Shown: positions 1 to 11,735, counted from the first letter of the stretch. The stretch is 64,000 nt of DNA from Cladorhizidae sp. MBARI D1340-BT2 (GCA_028752905.1 JAQNBH010000014.1:27352168-27416167), one strand, 5' to 3'. Notes: generated by a model from the letters alone, not told the origin. Made by a program: numbers and translations.

Positions 1-96
1 GTTACTTCTCATGCTACTAGGTTATACCCTAATTAGGTAATGGTTCAGTTAGTCTGTTGTGGTCTGGGGTTCTCCATGGGTTGGGGATCCCCAACA
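1..96. mobile_element. Possible end of a gypsy-type LTR (relic)
   Basis: The sequence closing at position 96 with GGGGATCCCCAACA resembles the right end of the LTR at 61775-62136, including the preceding TGTTG...GGGGTTC stretch. Only one end can be seen because the window begins here. It is probably a solo or truncated LTR of the same family. The match is short and by eye. Confidence 0.35.
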
Positions 97-616
97 GGTT
101 CCCGGGAGGTATTGTGAGTATGATTGATGTGCATGAAAATCGGACAGATGTAGTGAAATGAGTGAGGTATTTTAATCGAAGTGTGTTACGAAATAGTTCC
201 ATAAATATGATAGTTCCATAAATATGTTGATAAATTCCGCTTCATGGTGAAGTTGTGTCTGTAGGAGGCAGGACATTCGAGGTTATGTTGAGAAGGGTCT
301 GGGGACAAGATTTTGTATGTGTAGTAAGCTGTGAGTTGTCAGATTAAATGCCTAGAATTCTAGACCAGGCACCTAGTTCTGCCCGCTTGAGCTTCAAGGA
401 GACGGAGTAGCAAAGGCTCGCTCAGCTTTGTTGTAACAGGACTGAAGTTGTGGTCACTTGTTCATGGAGGGATGTTTTGAACCTACAGGAGGCTCAGATT
501 ACATTCCCAGAGCTTTGATATAATTCCTTGAGCACATGACTAAGATTATTAGCCACATTCCACAAGCACATGGAATTATGTAAAATGTACGCAGACGCTT
601 TTCCCAATGCGGAAAT
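97..616. other. Gene-free stretch, nothing recognised
   Basis: There is no open frame of note and no recognisable repeat boundary. The sequence is ordinary AT-rich intergenic DNA. Confidence 0.5.
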
Positions 617-976
617 CAGTGGCAGATCCAGAAGTGGCTCGACTAAGTTTATTCAAGTTTCCTTTTAAATGTTTTACAAGCCAGGTATATAGCTCTATAC
701 ACAAAAAAATCAAAATATTTTTAAGCCTTTCATGAGTTGTCTTTGATCCAATGCGACTAAAGGTTATTTGGGTGTGGATATTTTTTGGTCACACCCACAT
801 TATTACCATGTTCCGTTTCTGTATCTTGAACCTGTAATAAAATATGAGCAGAGGAAATATTTTCTGTACCTTGGACCTGTAATAGAATATGAGAAGAGAA
901 AATATTTTCTCATTATTATTCTAGCAAATGTTAGTATACTGTCAGCTCTTCTTTCGATTTTCTAGATCCGCCCCTG
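617..976. mobile_element. hAT-like MITE, 360 bp
   Basis: The left end is CAGTGGCAGATCCAGAA. The right end, read as reverse complement, is CAGGGGCGGATCTAGAA, so the two form an imperfect terminal inverted repeat. Flanks are GAAAT on the left and GAAAG on the right, a probable 5-bp target duplication with one mismatch. The inside contains two tandem copies of a roughly 47-bp unit (about 816-910). It has no transposase, so it would be non-autonomous. The same right end recurs at 5223-5237 beside the hAT transposase relic, which may be the source family. Confidence 0.6.
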
Positions 977-1014
977 GAAAGAGACTGGTTTATGAGATAA
1001 TCAGCTAGGTATAT

Positions 1015-1384
1015 CAGTGTTGCCAACCGTCCCAGTGATGTCGCAGAATTTTCTATATGGCCGCTGCAGTCTCAAGCGTGTCTAGTTTAGTGCTCTTTGA
1101 CACTTATAGAACAACAAAAACAGTTCTAAAACACTTTTTTGCAGAGAAAAACTTCCGATATACAATATTGGCTCCAACATCTATGCCGACAACCTTTGAC
1201 CTTGTTTCAATCGGAAGTGTGGCTCCCATGTGGAACTTCCCAGCCATGCACGTTAGCTGGTAATTGCTTGCATTGCAAAATATTTTGCACGCATAACAGG
1301 TCATACATTTCGCGCGCATAACGGGTCAAACATTTTGCGTGTGTAACTGTCCCGGAATTAACTTGAGGAAAGTTGGCAACTCTG
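1015..1384. mobile_element. Short inverted-repeat element (MITE-like), 370 bp
   Basis: The left end CAGTGTTGCCAAC pairs with the right end GTTGGCAACTCTG as a terminal inverted repeat. No clear target duplication is visible. The inner right part (about 1275-1350) holds three degenerate copies of a roughly 25-bp unit containing CGCATAACGGGTCAAAC variants. Small frames read through it on both strands, but none resembles a protein family. Confidence 0.5.
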
Positions 1385-1486
1385 AACATGTAGCTATTGA
1401 TTTAACCAGGACCTGACCAGTTATAATTAATCCAAATTGAATAGTGTACACAACATTTGATAATTCTGTCATAATTGAATTTGTAG

Positions 1487-4400
1487 GGTTAGGACAGCTT
1501 CTGATGATGGATCTTCTGATATTAGTTCTGCAAGGCAGCTTAGTAGTCCAGAAGACCTTGATGAAGGTACTTCATCACTGAGTACTTGCGAAGCTTCACT
1601 CACTAATACCTATCTTGCTGAAATTACTGATGCTGTAAACATTCCTCCTCTTTCCTATGACATTGGGGTCCTTGCTTCTGGGCTGGTGAAAGTCAGTTCA
1701 ATCTCAGATACCGACAAGTATAACTACCTTACACACGAGTATCAAGGAACTGACTTCGCTACTTATGAAGTGATAAAGAAAGGAAAACGAATTCCACTTT
1801 CATTCCAGTCTTCGTGGTTGAAAGAATTTGAGTGGCTGGCATATTCGCCATCCCAGGGTGGCGGGTACTGTAAGTACTGTGTACTGTTTGCTGAGCCAAG
1901 TGGAAAAATAGTGCTTTTGGGTTCTCTAGTAAAAAGATCTTTCCAAAACTTTAGCAAGGCTAAAGGCAAGGATGGATATCTTACTACCCACGGTGATTTC
2001 CAGTTCCACCAAGATGCAATGATTATTGCAAAATCTTTTATGAAAACCTACACCCAACCTGAAACCAGGATTGACAGCATTGTACAGAAGCAGCGCCAGG
2101 AACTGTCAGATCGAAACAAACACATCCTGTCAGTCATAGTAGACACGGTCAAGCTGTGTGGAATGCAGAGGATACCTTTAAGGGGACACAGAGATGATTG
2201 GACAGCTGACCATGCAACAAACGAGGCAATTTCATGGCAATAATAGAGCACACTGCCAAGAGTGACCCTATCTTGCGTGAACATTTAGAGCAGGGAAAGA
2301 AGAACCAGCGATACACATCGAAAAATACTCAGAATGAGATCATTGCCACGATTTCCCATAACTTGCATAAGATACTCCTGGAACCTCTGAAAATGGTGCG
2401 CTACTATAGTATCATGGCTGATGAGGTTACAGACCACCATGGAAACCAGGAGATACTATCACTCTGTTTGCGATTTATTGATATGTCTGGATCTGAGCCA
2501 CATATCAAGGAAGCTTTCATTGACTTTATCCATCTAGAGAGGGCTACTGGACAATATGTGGCCAGTGCTATCCTGGGGCTTCTCTCCAAATATGGCTTGG
2601 ATGTGCAGAACATGAGAGGGCAGTCATTTGATGGTGCTTCAGCAATGGCTGGTGAGAAAAGAGGAGCACAGGCCCTAATCAGGGAGAAAAAACCCCTTGC
2701 CATATACACTCACTGTCGTTCCCATGTTCTAAGTCTAGCAATTGGGAAGTCGTGCTCTGTTCAAACTCTCCGAAACATGATTGGCATAATCAATGAGGTA
2801 TACTTGTTCTTTCACATGTCACCCAAGAGACAACGCTTTCTTGAGCTTGTCCTGCATGTGTGTGCTCCTGAAAGCCGGGTTTCCAAACTCAAAGGTCTCT
2901 GTAAGACCAGATAGACTGAAAGACATGATTGCCTAGAGACATTCAGTGCTCTGTATGAGTATGTCTTCACCACACTGCATGGTATGCTTGAGTCACATGA
3001 GTATCCACAGATCGAGGAGGCAGGAGGAGGCAAAGAGAATTGGTCGTGGGACACATCCACTCTGACCAAAGCAGAGGGATTGAAGCATTCGCTGAAAACT
3101 GGCTCCAATATTGTTGCACTTGCGATTCTTGTGAATGGCCTGGATCCACTGAAAGGGCTTAGCGCTAAACTTCAAAAGCGAGATATTGACGTGGTAGCTG
3201 CATATAAATACATCGACACAGCCATTCATGAAATTCATGAGCAGAGAGACAACTTTGAGTCTGTATGGATTGATTGGTTCAATGATGCTGAGACCATTGC
3301 TACCAACATTGAATCAGAGATCATAATTCCAAGAAGATGCAAACATCAGAAGCATCGAGCAAGCACTCCTGCTGACACAGCAAGGTAACAATCCATCCTA
3401 ATATTTAATTTAGGAACACATTAATGATTAAATTAATTATACATTGGAAAATTTTGTACACCGAGTGTAATTTTTAATTGTGTTCATTTCCAGAGACTAC
3501 TACAGACGGACAGTTGGGATACCCTTTGTAGATAGCCTGCTACAAGAACTGGATACCAGGTTTTCAGAGGACAGTCGAAGGGTGAAGTCCATCATGTCCC
3601 TTGTGCCACCGGTGGTCATTAACTTGCCTGATTCTAACTTGCACTCACTGGAAGATGATCTACACTTCTGGGATGAAGACTTGCCATCACCACATGCCCT
3701 CAAGGTTAGTTCCTCTGTACATGACTTTTGAAACTTAGTGGACCATTTTTGGGGTCTTAGGTAAATATTTTTGTATCATCTGAAATCTCTTTCATTGCTC
3801 TTTATTTTTAAGTGATCTTCCCTTCTCTCACAAGATAGAGTCTAGTCGGTGTGCTCACCTGCAATATAATAGGGGTAATCTTTATTTTATTTTAAAGAAA
3901 GTCGTTAAATTGTGATTATCTGTGGGTACCCTAATAGCACCATAAATGGCAAGTGTGGTTAAGGTGTAAATTAGTTTCAGTGGTATTACCACAATTAAGC
4001 CCACTTGGCAGTTATAATCGGAAAGCACAGAGAATGCTTCCTTATTGAGTTATGATTATTAAAAAAATAACCCCCCAAAATGCAAATATGTTCTGGTCTC
4101 CCCTTAATGATATTATAGCACCTGATAGAATGTAAACATGTATGTGAAATTAGAAATATTTCTTCATTTAGAGAGAGCTCCAGCGCTGGAAAGCCTTCTG
4201 GCTCTCACCTGCAATATAATAGGGGTAATCTTTTTTTTATTTTAAAGAAAGTCGTTAAATTGTGATTATCTGTGGGTACACTAATAGCACCATAAATGGC
4301 AAGTGTGGTTAAGGTGTAAATTAGTTTCAGTGGTATTACCACAATTAAGCCCACTTGGCAGTTATAATCGGAAAGCACAGAGAATGCTTCCTTATTGAGT

Positions 4401-4877
4401 TATGATTATTAAAAAAATAACCCCCAAAAATGCAAATATGTTCTGTCTCCCCTTACTGATATTATAGCACCTGATACAATGTAAACATGTATGTGAAATT
4501 AGAAATATTTCTTCATTTAGAGAGAGCTCCAGCGCTGGAAAGCCTTCTGGCTCTCAAAAGAAAACGGAATACCACAGAATATGGTTGAAACATTGTCTTA
4601 TGCTGATGTGGACATCTTCCCCAATATCCGGGAGCTTCTTCTCGTTGGATGTGTCTCTCCTGTCGGGTCCTGTAAAGCAGAAAGGTCTTTCTCTGTCCTC
4701 CGGCATGTGAAGACTTATCTGCGAGCAACTATATCTGAGGAGAGGCTAGCAGGACTGACTATGATGGCTGTGCACTACATGGAGGCACAAAAACTGAACA
4801 CAGAGGAAGTTGTGAAATGTTACATACGAAGAAATCCCAGGCGCCTCTTCTGCAAGTCAATATTATTTGATGAGTAG
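1487..4877 (+). pseudogene. Broken TTF-type/DUF4371/hAT transposase gene (ZMYM1-like)
   Basis: This is a multi-exon relic of a hAT transposase or domesticated ZMYM1-like gene. The first visible coding block begins after a TTGTAG acceptor at 1487. A TTF-type zinc finger (CKYCVLF) lies near 1870-1885. The RNase-H-like DUF4371 core follows, with the acidic DEVTD motif near 2420 and SFDGAS near 2625. An intron with GT...AG ends separates about 3386 from 3493, and a second joins 3704 to 4521 in phase 0. The last exon (4521-4877) is the hAT dimerisation domain, with CKAERSFSVLRHVKTYLR. Two lesions break it. One G appears to be missing near 2223, shifting the frame before the conserved NFMAII. A TAG at 2912 replaces the Trp of the usual RTRW-ERHD motif. 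Upstream exons are not identified. Family placement is strong; whether it was ever a host gene is unknown. Confidence 0.85.
3854..4552. repeat. Tandem duplication of about 350 bp, two copies
   Basis: Units 3854-4203 and 4204-4552 are nearly identical, differing by a few substitutions and single-base indels. Each contains the 3' part of the transposase intron, its TTTAG acceptor and about the first 32 bases of the final exon. The relic therefore carries two equivalent 3' splice sites, and only the second continues into the dimerisation domain. Confidence 0.9.
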
Positions 4878-5222
4878 GATAAATGTAAATATATTTTCGA
4901 ACTGGATTATATAGTTATATACACAATACACACAATACACAGTTATAAATACACAGTTATAAATAATAATTTTGAATCAAGTTGTTGCACCCCATCATTT
5001 TGTATAAACTAATGGCTATAGCTAGAGCAAAAATGTTTCTTCTTCATAGTGCTAAGGTTTTTGTGTATCAATCTGTTCGTGTACATATGTAAAACTAATA
5101 AAGTATCCTTCCCAATGTATAAAAAAAATTGAAAAAGTGACCTGATCACAGTAAAAAGTAAAACCTACCACCCCATCCCCACTCCAATGAGGTAGTGGTA
5201 AACCCCCCCCTTCTCAAAATCC

Positions 5223-5237
5223 TAGATCCGCCCCTGA
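5223..5237. mobile_element. Right terminal inverted repeat of a hAT element
   Basis: CTAGATCCGCCCCTG ends a C-rich stretch (AAACCCCCCCC just upstream), typical of the outer end of hAT elements carrying TTF/DUF4371 transposases. It lies 346 bp after the stop of the transposase relic, so it is probably its right end. The matching left end was not found next to a copy of the flanking AGTTC. Confidence 0.55.
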
Positions 5238-5557
5238 GTTCCATATGGATGCTGAATGGGACAAGCTTCAGCTATGCTGAAAAAGTGACAAGTGTTAACC
5301 AGTCAATCCTCACCTACCTACCCCGACAGCTTCCTCAACATTTACGTCACTGCTGGATCACTGGCGATTCTTTCAATAAGAATGGAGTACAAAATAATCT
5401 CTACTTCTTTCTGATCATGCAGAAGTGAACAACCCAAAAACATTATCTCGTGCGATCTATGTGCCCTCTTTTTTGGATCCTCTTCTCTTGTAGCCTCTGC
5501 ATGGAGTCCACTCGAGCACTTCGTACTTTGGTGCACATTAAAATGACAAAATTCTAG

Positions 5558-5788
5558 AGGTTTTTTCGAGAAGTTCTATCTCTAAAGGCAGCTTTCTCTA
5601 CCACCCTCATTGCAATGCCAATATGTATTAGCACAGCATGTGAAAGAACCTTCTCTGCACTCAAGCAGATTAAAATGTGCTTGAGGTCAAACATGACAGA
5701 ACATCAACTTGCTGATTTAGCAGTTCTTTCTTTTGATTCTAATGAATTAACTAGGGTGGAAAGTATCATAAATAATGGTATCAAATGA
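5558..5788 (+). pseudogene. hAT dimerisation-domain fragment
   Basis: After a CTAG acceptor-like site the frame reads through to TGA at 5786. It contains CERTFSALKQIKMCLRSNM, the C-terminal hAT dimerisation motif, followed by a typical EHQLADLAVLSF helix. No upstream catalytic core is found in the preceding 300 bp. This is the last exon of a second TTF/DUF4371/hAT transposase copy, diverged from the one ending at 4877. Confidence 0.75.
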
Positions 5789-6501
5789 CAGTCAAATAAA
5801 AATGTGCATAATTAAGTAGGTGTGGTTAATACAAAAGTAGGCGTGAGTAGTCCAAAGATTTCTGTGCCCTACCATATCTCAGTTTACGCCATTTTTGTGT
5901 GTATGGAAACATCTATTCTGTAGAGTAGGGCTTGCTCTTGCCATTGATAATAATGTCTAAAGGAGCCAGAAGTGCAGAGAATTCAGGCATGCAGCTTTTG
6001 AGGTTCTCAAATTTGACGGCGTCTAACTCTGGCATGGTAATCAATGCAACAACTAAAATGCACAATGAGAGCTATCTTTTAAGCTATATATCAAGTGAAG
6101 TTTGCAGAACCTATGGAGCTCCCAAGTAGTAACCAGAGTTTTATTTTGTATCTTCCCTCTTGTTTCAATAGAGCGCTAGTGTGTAATGAGAAAGTTATAG
6201 CCACAGACCACGGCTAGGCTTAGAATCTACAGGTGAAAACTAGTTTCTAGTAACCATAGTTTAGGCTAGAATTACAGTGTTATTTTTACGGAGCTTTGAC
6301 TGCCTTGAGAAATTATAATTATAATTATATACAACAGCTATTTTATAACAAGTCAACAGCCGAAAACTTCTAGGGCTACTGAGCGAGGACGTGCTAATTA
6401 CGAGCGTATATTATTATCCCGAAAGGCAACAATAGTCATACTTTCAAATCGTCGTAGAAGCTGCAGCAAGATATAAACCATTACTGGAGTACGGCGACAT
6501 T
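5789..6501. other. Intergenic, upstream of the methyltransferase gene
   Basis: It contains a diverged copy of a dispersed repeat at about 6065-6140 (GAGCTATCTTTTAAGCTATAT... GGAGCTCC), also found at 26.5, 45.9 and 59.3 kb. An AT-rich run at 6311-6333 lies about 170 bp before the start codon and could include core promoter sequence. No gene is seen. Confidence 0.4.
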
Positions 6502-7236
6502 ATGACGTCAAAAGATAGGACAAACAAAGAACCAAATCAACAACTATGGGATACTTTATACCATGGTAAGAAAGATATTTGGACTCGAGAAGCTGCTGAT
6601 GACATAATGATTGAGCTAACGGACAAGCTCATACAAGGTAAAGCTAATCAGAACATTTTGGTGCCTCTTTGTGGAAGAAGCAAGGTGATGCTCCAGTTAG
6701 CTGAGCAAGGTCATACCATTGTTGGAATAGAATGGTCCAAGATAGCAGTAGTGGCATTCTTTGAAGATAATGAGTTAGCCTACCAAGAACTCCCTTTCAA
6801 CTTAAATGGAAAAGAAATTCCAATGTTTAGTGCCAAAGAGAAACCCATCACTATATATTGTGGTGACTTCTTCAGTTTTAAAGATCATGCTGGCATTGGA
6901 CCCTTTGACTGCATCCAGGATCATGGCTCTATTGGAAGCTTTGCTCCTGGGAGGTCCTCATATGCTGCCATCATTAACACCTTGACAAAGCCAGGAGGAA
7001 GAGCTCTTTTGTCTATCTTTGATTATGACCATTCTGAACATCCAAGTATTCCATTTGCTGTAACTGAGGAAGAAGTGAATTCTCTGTTTAAAGATTACTT
7101 CAAGACCATCACACTGGTGAAGGAACTGGATGCAAAGGCTACTGCTAAGGTCTTCCATCTGGGGTCTGAAAGCATGTTCCCAGTGCTCGAGTTCAGTCGA
7201 ATGTCATGGAAGATTTTGTTCATGGTGAAGAACTAG
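6502..7236 (+). CDS. Thiopurine S-methyltransferase (TPMT)-family protein
   Basis: This is a 244-residue, single-exon frame of about the usual TPMT length. TPMT-family enzymes are cytosolic SAM-dependent methyltransferases that methylate thiol, or in some members selenol or tellurol, groups on small molecules. Visible family features are the N-terminal W-x3-Y-x-GKKDIW segment (residues about 16-28), the SAM-binding motif LVPLCGRSKVMLQLAEQGH (about 52-70) followed by VVGIEWS-type residues, FFEDN, then YCGDFFSF (about 119-126) and DHGSIG with R-x2-Y at about 145-160. The PGGRALLS strand follows. The start is the first in-frame ATG. No intron is needed. DHG replaces the common DRG. Its substrate cannot be told from sequence. 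An intronless copy could reflect retroposition or a naturally intronless gene. Confidence 0.9.
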   Translation: MTSKDRTNKEPNQQLWDTLYHGKKDIWTREAADDIMIELTDKLIQGKANQNILVPLCGRSKVMLQLAEQGHTIVGIEWSKIAVVAFFEDNELAYQELPFNLNGKEIPMFSAKEKPITIYCGDFFSFKDHAGIGPFDCIQDHGSIGSFAPGRSSYAAIINTLTKPGGRALLSIFDYDHSEHPSIPFAVTEEEVNSLFKDYFKTITLVKELDAKATAKVFHLGSESMFPVLEFSRMSWKILFMVKN

Positions 7237-8374
7237 AACTGTTCAAATAATACTAACATATGTTACTGTACGTAGCTATAATTATTGTGTAGAAGGAGAG
7301 TGAATGAGTTGTGTCCATAGTACGTATGCCATAAAATCTCAATTTTAGCATCATGGAAAGGGTGTTGTTATGTACATTTCAATGTCACCCATGTGGGCCC
7401 CCTACCTTATTTCTCCTAAGCTGCAGTACATGACCAAAGCTTATCCATAGCCCAGGATAAATTAGATCATGAAAAATGGATCGGAAGAAGTTAATGGTTA
7501 TACTACAAAAAAATGGGGAAATAAGGAAAACATTTCCAGTGCTATCTATAAAGTTCTGCCTTGGGCAAGGATATCAAAAGACACAAGCCTTCAGTTGCAT
7601 CTGTCAGCATTTGGAGCAAATATATCTCAATCATGCATGAAGGAGACGTGACCTTACTAGCCAAAATCAAAGAACGCTCAGAGTGTTTCAGGTGTTAATA
7701 ACACAGGCATAAAACTAGAATTATAGACATCTGGTATACCAGAGGCTGTGACGTCTGCTCCTGGGTAGGGGGATTAATAGTAGATGTTAGTGATCATCAT
7801 AGAGCAGGAAATTTGCTGTCTAGTGTATTTATTTTCTTATTTATATTTTTAATCCTGTGTAAGATAACTTTACTAAAGACATGCTTCTTTTCTCAGGGCA
7901 CAATTGAATCAACATAATATACTCTTCTCTAACAGCCGACATTCAAGGCTTTGCTTTTAATTAAGTACCTACAAGAAGGATAATTAATTTTCCAATTAAA
8001 AACTGACATTGACCTGCATAAAATACTTAACAAATAACCATTATTAAATAAGTGATAATATTAGATACTCTATGTTAATTTTTTTAATCATTTTAATTTT
8101 TTTACAGTGTACGTAGTATACTCACTCTTCAGTATATGTCTCTTTCAACAAACTTTCTTTTTTCTTATTGCCCTAAACATACTGATTGAAATGTTGGCAA
8201 AAATAAAAAAGAGCAAGAAATCTGAAGTGTGAGATACGTTTTGTCAGAGAAACACATGCTCTTCCCAGACACCAAATCTCTTACCGATTGGACAACCAAA
8301 TTCCCACTAGTATAATGGGTTGGTCATTTACATAACAGGAACACTGAGCTGGGATCTGTCCGAGTTTGAATATT
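7237..8374. other. Intergenic, no gene recognised
   Basis: This is AT-rich DNA downstream of the methyltransferase. Short frames occur (for example 7469-7651) but have no recognisable family and no splice support. Confidence 0.5.
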
Positions 8375-11209
8375 CAGAGGCGTAGGAAGCAAATTTTGAT
8401 TGGTGGGGCACTAGATTTATGTATATACGATAATAAATGATGATTTTAAAGAGCAATAATGAAGTAATTATTACTGTCCAAATATTTAATTCATCTGTCA
8501 TTCACATTGATAACTAAATTCACATTATCAGTTCAATCCTAAGTTATATTAATTGTAGCCCATAAGCGTCTTTAGTCTTTTGAGTGCAGAAAAAGATCTT
8601 TCCGCTGTAGATGTTTGTAATTGGAATTGTGAAAAAAAGTTTAAGTAGCCGTGAAATTTGTGAAAACAGTTCTTGGCCACATGTGAACTTCACTAAGCAC
8701 TTCAGTAATTGATCTCACATTGGTCACTTCCATAATTGGTACACCTACTAGTTGTATTTCTGGTTCTAATCAAATCTGGCAGCATATTGAGTTGAGTCTG
8801 TAGTCTATCCAGAACAAAATCATTCTTGTACACTTGGATAGTTTAACTGTATCACCATTGGTAGCATTCAACAGAGCTTTTTCAATCATGGCTGCAACAG
8901 GCATGGGCATGCCACATTTTTGGTCAAAGTGATGTTTCAGTTCTGTAGTCATTACATCAAGAACTTCGAAATATTGCCTTCTGAAATAATACTGTGGACT
9001 ATCAAAAGCATAATTTTCTGCAATTCCATATTCGCCTGGGTGTTCTTCTATATCTGGGCAATGTAGGTAGTGTGATGTCAATTCCAAGATTCTAACACCC
9101 CTTTGTAAAAATCATCAAAGGAGTACCAAATCTAAGTCGTTCAAGGTAGCTTAGCACTACCTAGAGCTTCTTCAACTGTAGTATTTTCCCAAGAGAGAGC
9201 CACTCTGATCCAGAAAAAATGAGGTGAGCTAACTTTAGGCCAAAGTAAGTGCTTAAACTTTTCCATTTGTGCTAGAAACAATCCAGCTTTTCTTCCGTAC
9301 TTATCGTGGGTAGTATAATTGATTTCTAGCAATGCTTCATAGAGGACTGCATAATGAGCAAGAACTGAATTAAAGGCTGCTGTACGGACTGTCCAGCTTG
9401 TTGGACAAAGGGGCTTTCTACAGCTACACCAAGCCTAAGCTTCACAAAAGAGGCAATGATTTTTTTTTTTTAACCATTCAATTGGTAGAGTAAAGACAGA
9501 GCTACAAAATGTAAGTCCAGAATAGAGCATCCAAATCTTCTGTAAATACAAATTAAAAAAATATAAAAAAATGAAAATTTAAATCTGACCCATAGCACCC
9601 CCTTAACCACACATTCAATTCAAATCAGGGACATAATTATTTATTAATTTAATTTTAAAAGCTGATAAGAGGTTACCTTCCATTTAATCATGACTATATA
9701 CGAAGAGCTAAACCTTGTCGCAGAAGGTATCTCAAAGAAGATAACTGTACATGAAGGTTACTTCGATGTACCTTTTGATCAGTGTTGAAATCTGCTTGTT
9801 AAGAGGTGCCTTAATGCTATCATGGTTTAAACATTCAAACTTGAAAATAGACTCCCTGTGTACATTCGATGAGGCATGCTGATGGAATTTTTCCTGAGCT
9901 CTCTTCCAATTATCAAAGCCAGTCAAAACAAATACATCTTCAACTTTTTTAGATAATGATTAATATGGCAGTACCTGCAGTAAGCACAGAAAGCTCGATT
10001 TCTCATAAGCTAAGCCAGGGGAAAGATTCATACCACCTTGGAGAAAAACTACGCCTTTTCTCTCCCTGCTGCTTACGTGAATTTTCCATTGAACTGGCAT
10101 CTTGGGGCTGAAATGGAATTGCCCATACTTCACAGGTTTCAGAATGACTTGGTCACCAAGTGAGTCAGAAGATGCTTCCTCCAAAGGAGCAGCTTGAATA
10201 TCAGGTTGGGAGCCTGTCCTTGATCACTAGGTGCTTGTCAGGGAAATCGACCACCCTGACTGAGAACACACCTTTGCACTCACCCCTGAACAACATGAGC
10301 AAGAGAGACAGAGAACCTATGTATAGCCCAGATCAAACAGGGGAAGATACGAGCTCAGCAGATATTGTTGGGTCAACATCACAACCAACCAAACCGACTA
10401 ACTACCATACATCCGATGACTTCACATCAGAGCAGCTCTCGAACAAGACCATATAGGGTAATTTTAGGAGATACAATATTTAGTGATATGATGTTTTTAT
10501 GTTAGTATAAAAGGAATGATGTGTGCTAGCTAAGATTAGATACTGCGAACCTGAACTCCATTGAACTACTGCTACTTTAAGATAGGAATACTCAGAGACA
10601 CTGGTATTCTATCAGCTTGTTTAATTATTGGATGTTTGTATCTCACTATGAATACCTGAAATATTGTTATTCATTTAAGTAACTAATATCTGTTACTTGG
10701 GTATCCAGTCGCTCCAGAAGGGAGGGCTGAGTTTGGTTTGTATTGTGTGGCTCAGTAGGTTGACTGGGGGCAAATACTTACGACAGCGTACGTGGCAAGG
10801 ATCGCTTGCACAGTTAGAACCTCTGTGTCAAGGAAGGTTGCTTACGACGACAGTGCTGAAGGATGAAATTTAAGAGTAGACTGCTTATACTTCTTCAAAG
10901 GAGGTGTATTAATATCATTTTCCATTCTGACTGGCTTATTGCACTGTAGCAGCAGGCTAGTGACATATTCTCATCTTTACCTATTCTAGCCCGAGTTCCA
11001 AAGGTCAAGCTGTACTGTGGTTTGTCACTGACAATCAACACACACACACGGTCCTTTTTTTTATTTTTGTCCGTGTACTTGATATTGTTTGTCCAGAAGT
11101 AGTCTCTATCTAAGCTAGCGATCAATAAATGCAAGAACCTTTGTATAGCTTTTGGGGGGGGTGGGGGGGGGGACGTGCCCCTGTGCCCCACCTTATTCCT
11201 ACGCCTATG
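8375..11209 (-). mobile_element. Decayed hAT element with inverted ends and 5-bp target duplication
   Basis: The left end CAGAGGCGTAGGAA pairs with the right end, which as reverse complement reads CATAGGCGTAGGAA. Both ends are flanked by ATATT (8370-8374 and 11210-11214), a perfect 5-bp target duplication. The interior holds a minus-strand transposase relic (8549-10184). A G-rich run at about 11153-11172 lies just inside the right end, a feature shared with the hAT element at 44845-46216. Five-base duplications are typical of the hAT5 subgroup rather than the usual 8 bp. Confidence 0.85.
8549..10184 (-). pseudogene. TTF/DUF4371/hAT transposase relic
   Basis: Read on the minus strand, a basic SFSPRWYESFPWL segment and a zinc finger CAYCRYC appear near 9980-10080, in two different frames. 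TGFDNWKRAQEKFHQH then follows near 9880-9926; these are the TTF-type finger and the region behind it. Further on come scattered DUF4371 segments, a YYFRRQYFEVLDVMTTEL stretch near 8950-9000, and the dimerisation motif TSTAERSFSALKRLKTLMG ending at a stop at 8549. Multiple frameshifts and stops separate these pieces. It is clearly inactive. Confidence 0.8.
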
Positions 11210-11735
11210 ATATTGGAAGCTTTCTGGTAGTGAGGACATCTGAGAGAGCATTGCCAAGATGACCATGACAAGAACTAAAGTTAAATTTTCATTCTTGGAT
11301 ATATTTCATGTTGTTTGTCAAGCATTTTATTTCTCAACCTTTTTCATGGCATATCTCTCTTCTGATGACTGTGTAGTACCTTCACCAATTATGTTCCACT
11401 TCTCTCTTAAACTCACTTGGCAGTTTACCTAGCAATTCATTTCACTCGTGCTTAGCTATATACTTGGTTGTTGGAGTGAGATTTTGATGACATAAGCTGC
11501 ACCTTTCACACATGCATGAACAGACGTCTAAGTCGTACATAATGGTCTAAAGGTTTTGAATTGACATGACTGTGACCTTAGTCTGATTAGTTATTGTTAA
11601 CATTATTATTAACAGGCTCACACAAGTCATAGTATCTCATTATTCATGATGAAGGCTAGTCAAAAGTCGAGTGAGTACAAATTCAAGTTGATTATTGAGA
11701 AGACCATTGTAATTACTAACATTGTTGTGGTTATA
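11210..11735. other. Intergenic with a fold-back-family repeat
   Basis: The segment 11608-11715 (GGCTCACAC... GATGAAGGCTAGTC... ATTATTGAGAAG) belongs to a dispersed family also present near 20.8, 44.0 and 53.3 kb. A short preceding stretch (about 11570) resembles the LTR start at 43808. No gene is seen. Confidence 0.5.

Noticed and set aside
7469..7651. 60-residue plus frame downstream of the methyltransferase
   Set aside because: No recognisable motif or splice sites; the length is within chance expectation.
10160..10456. Plus-strand 98-residue frame
   Set aside because: It is antisense to the N-terminal part of the hAT transposase relic and has no family features.
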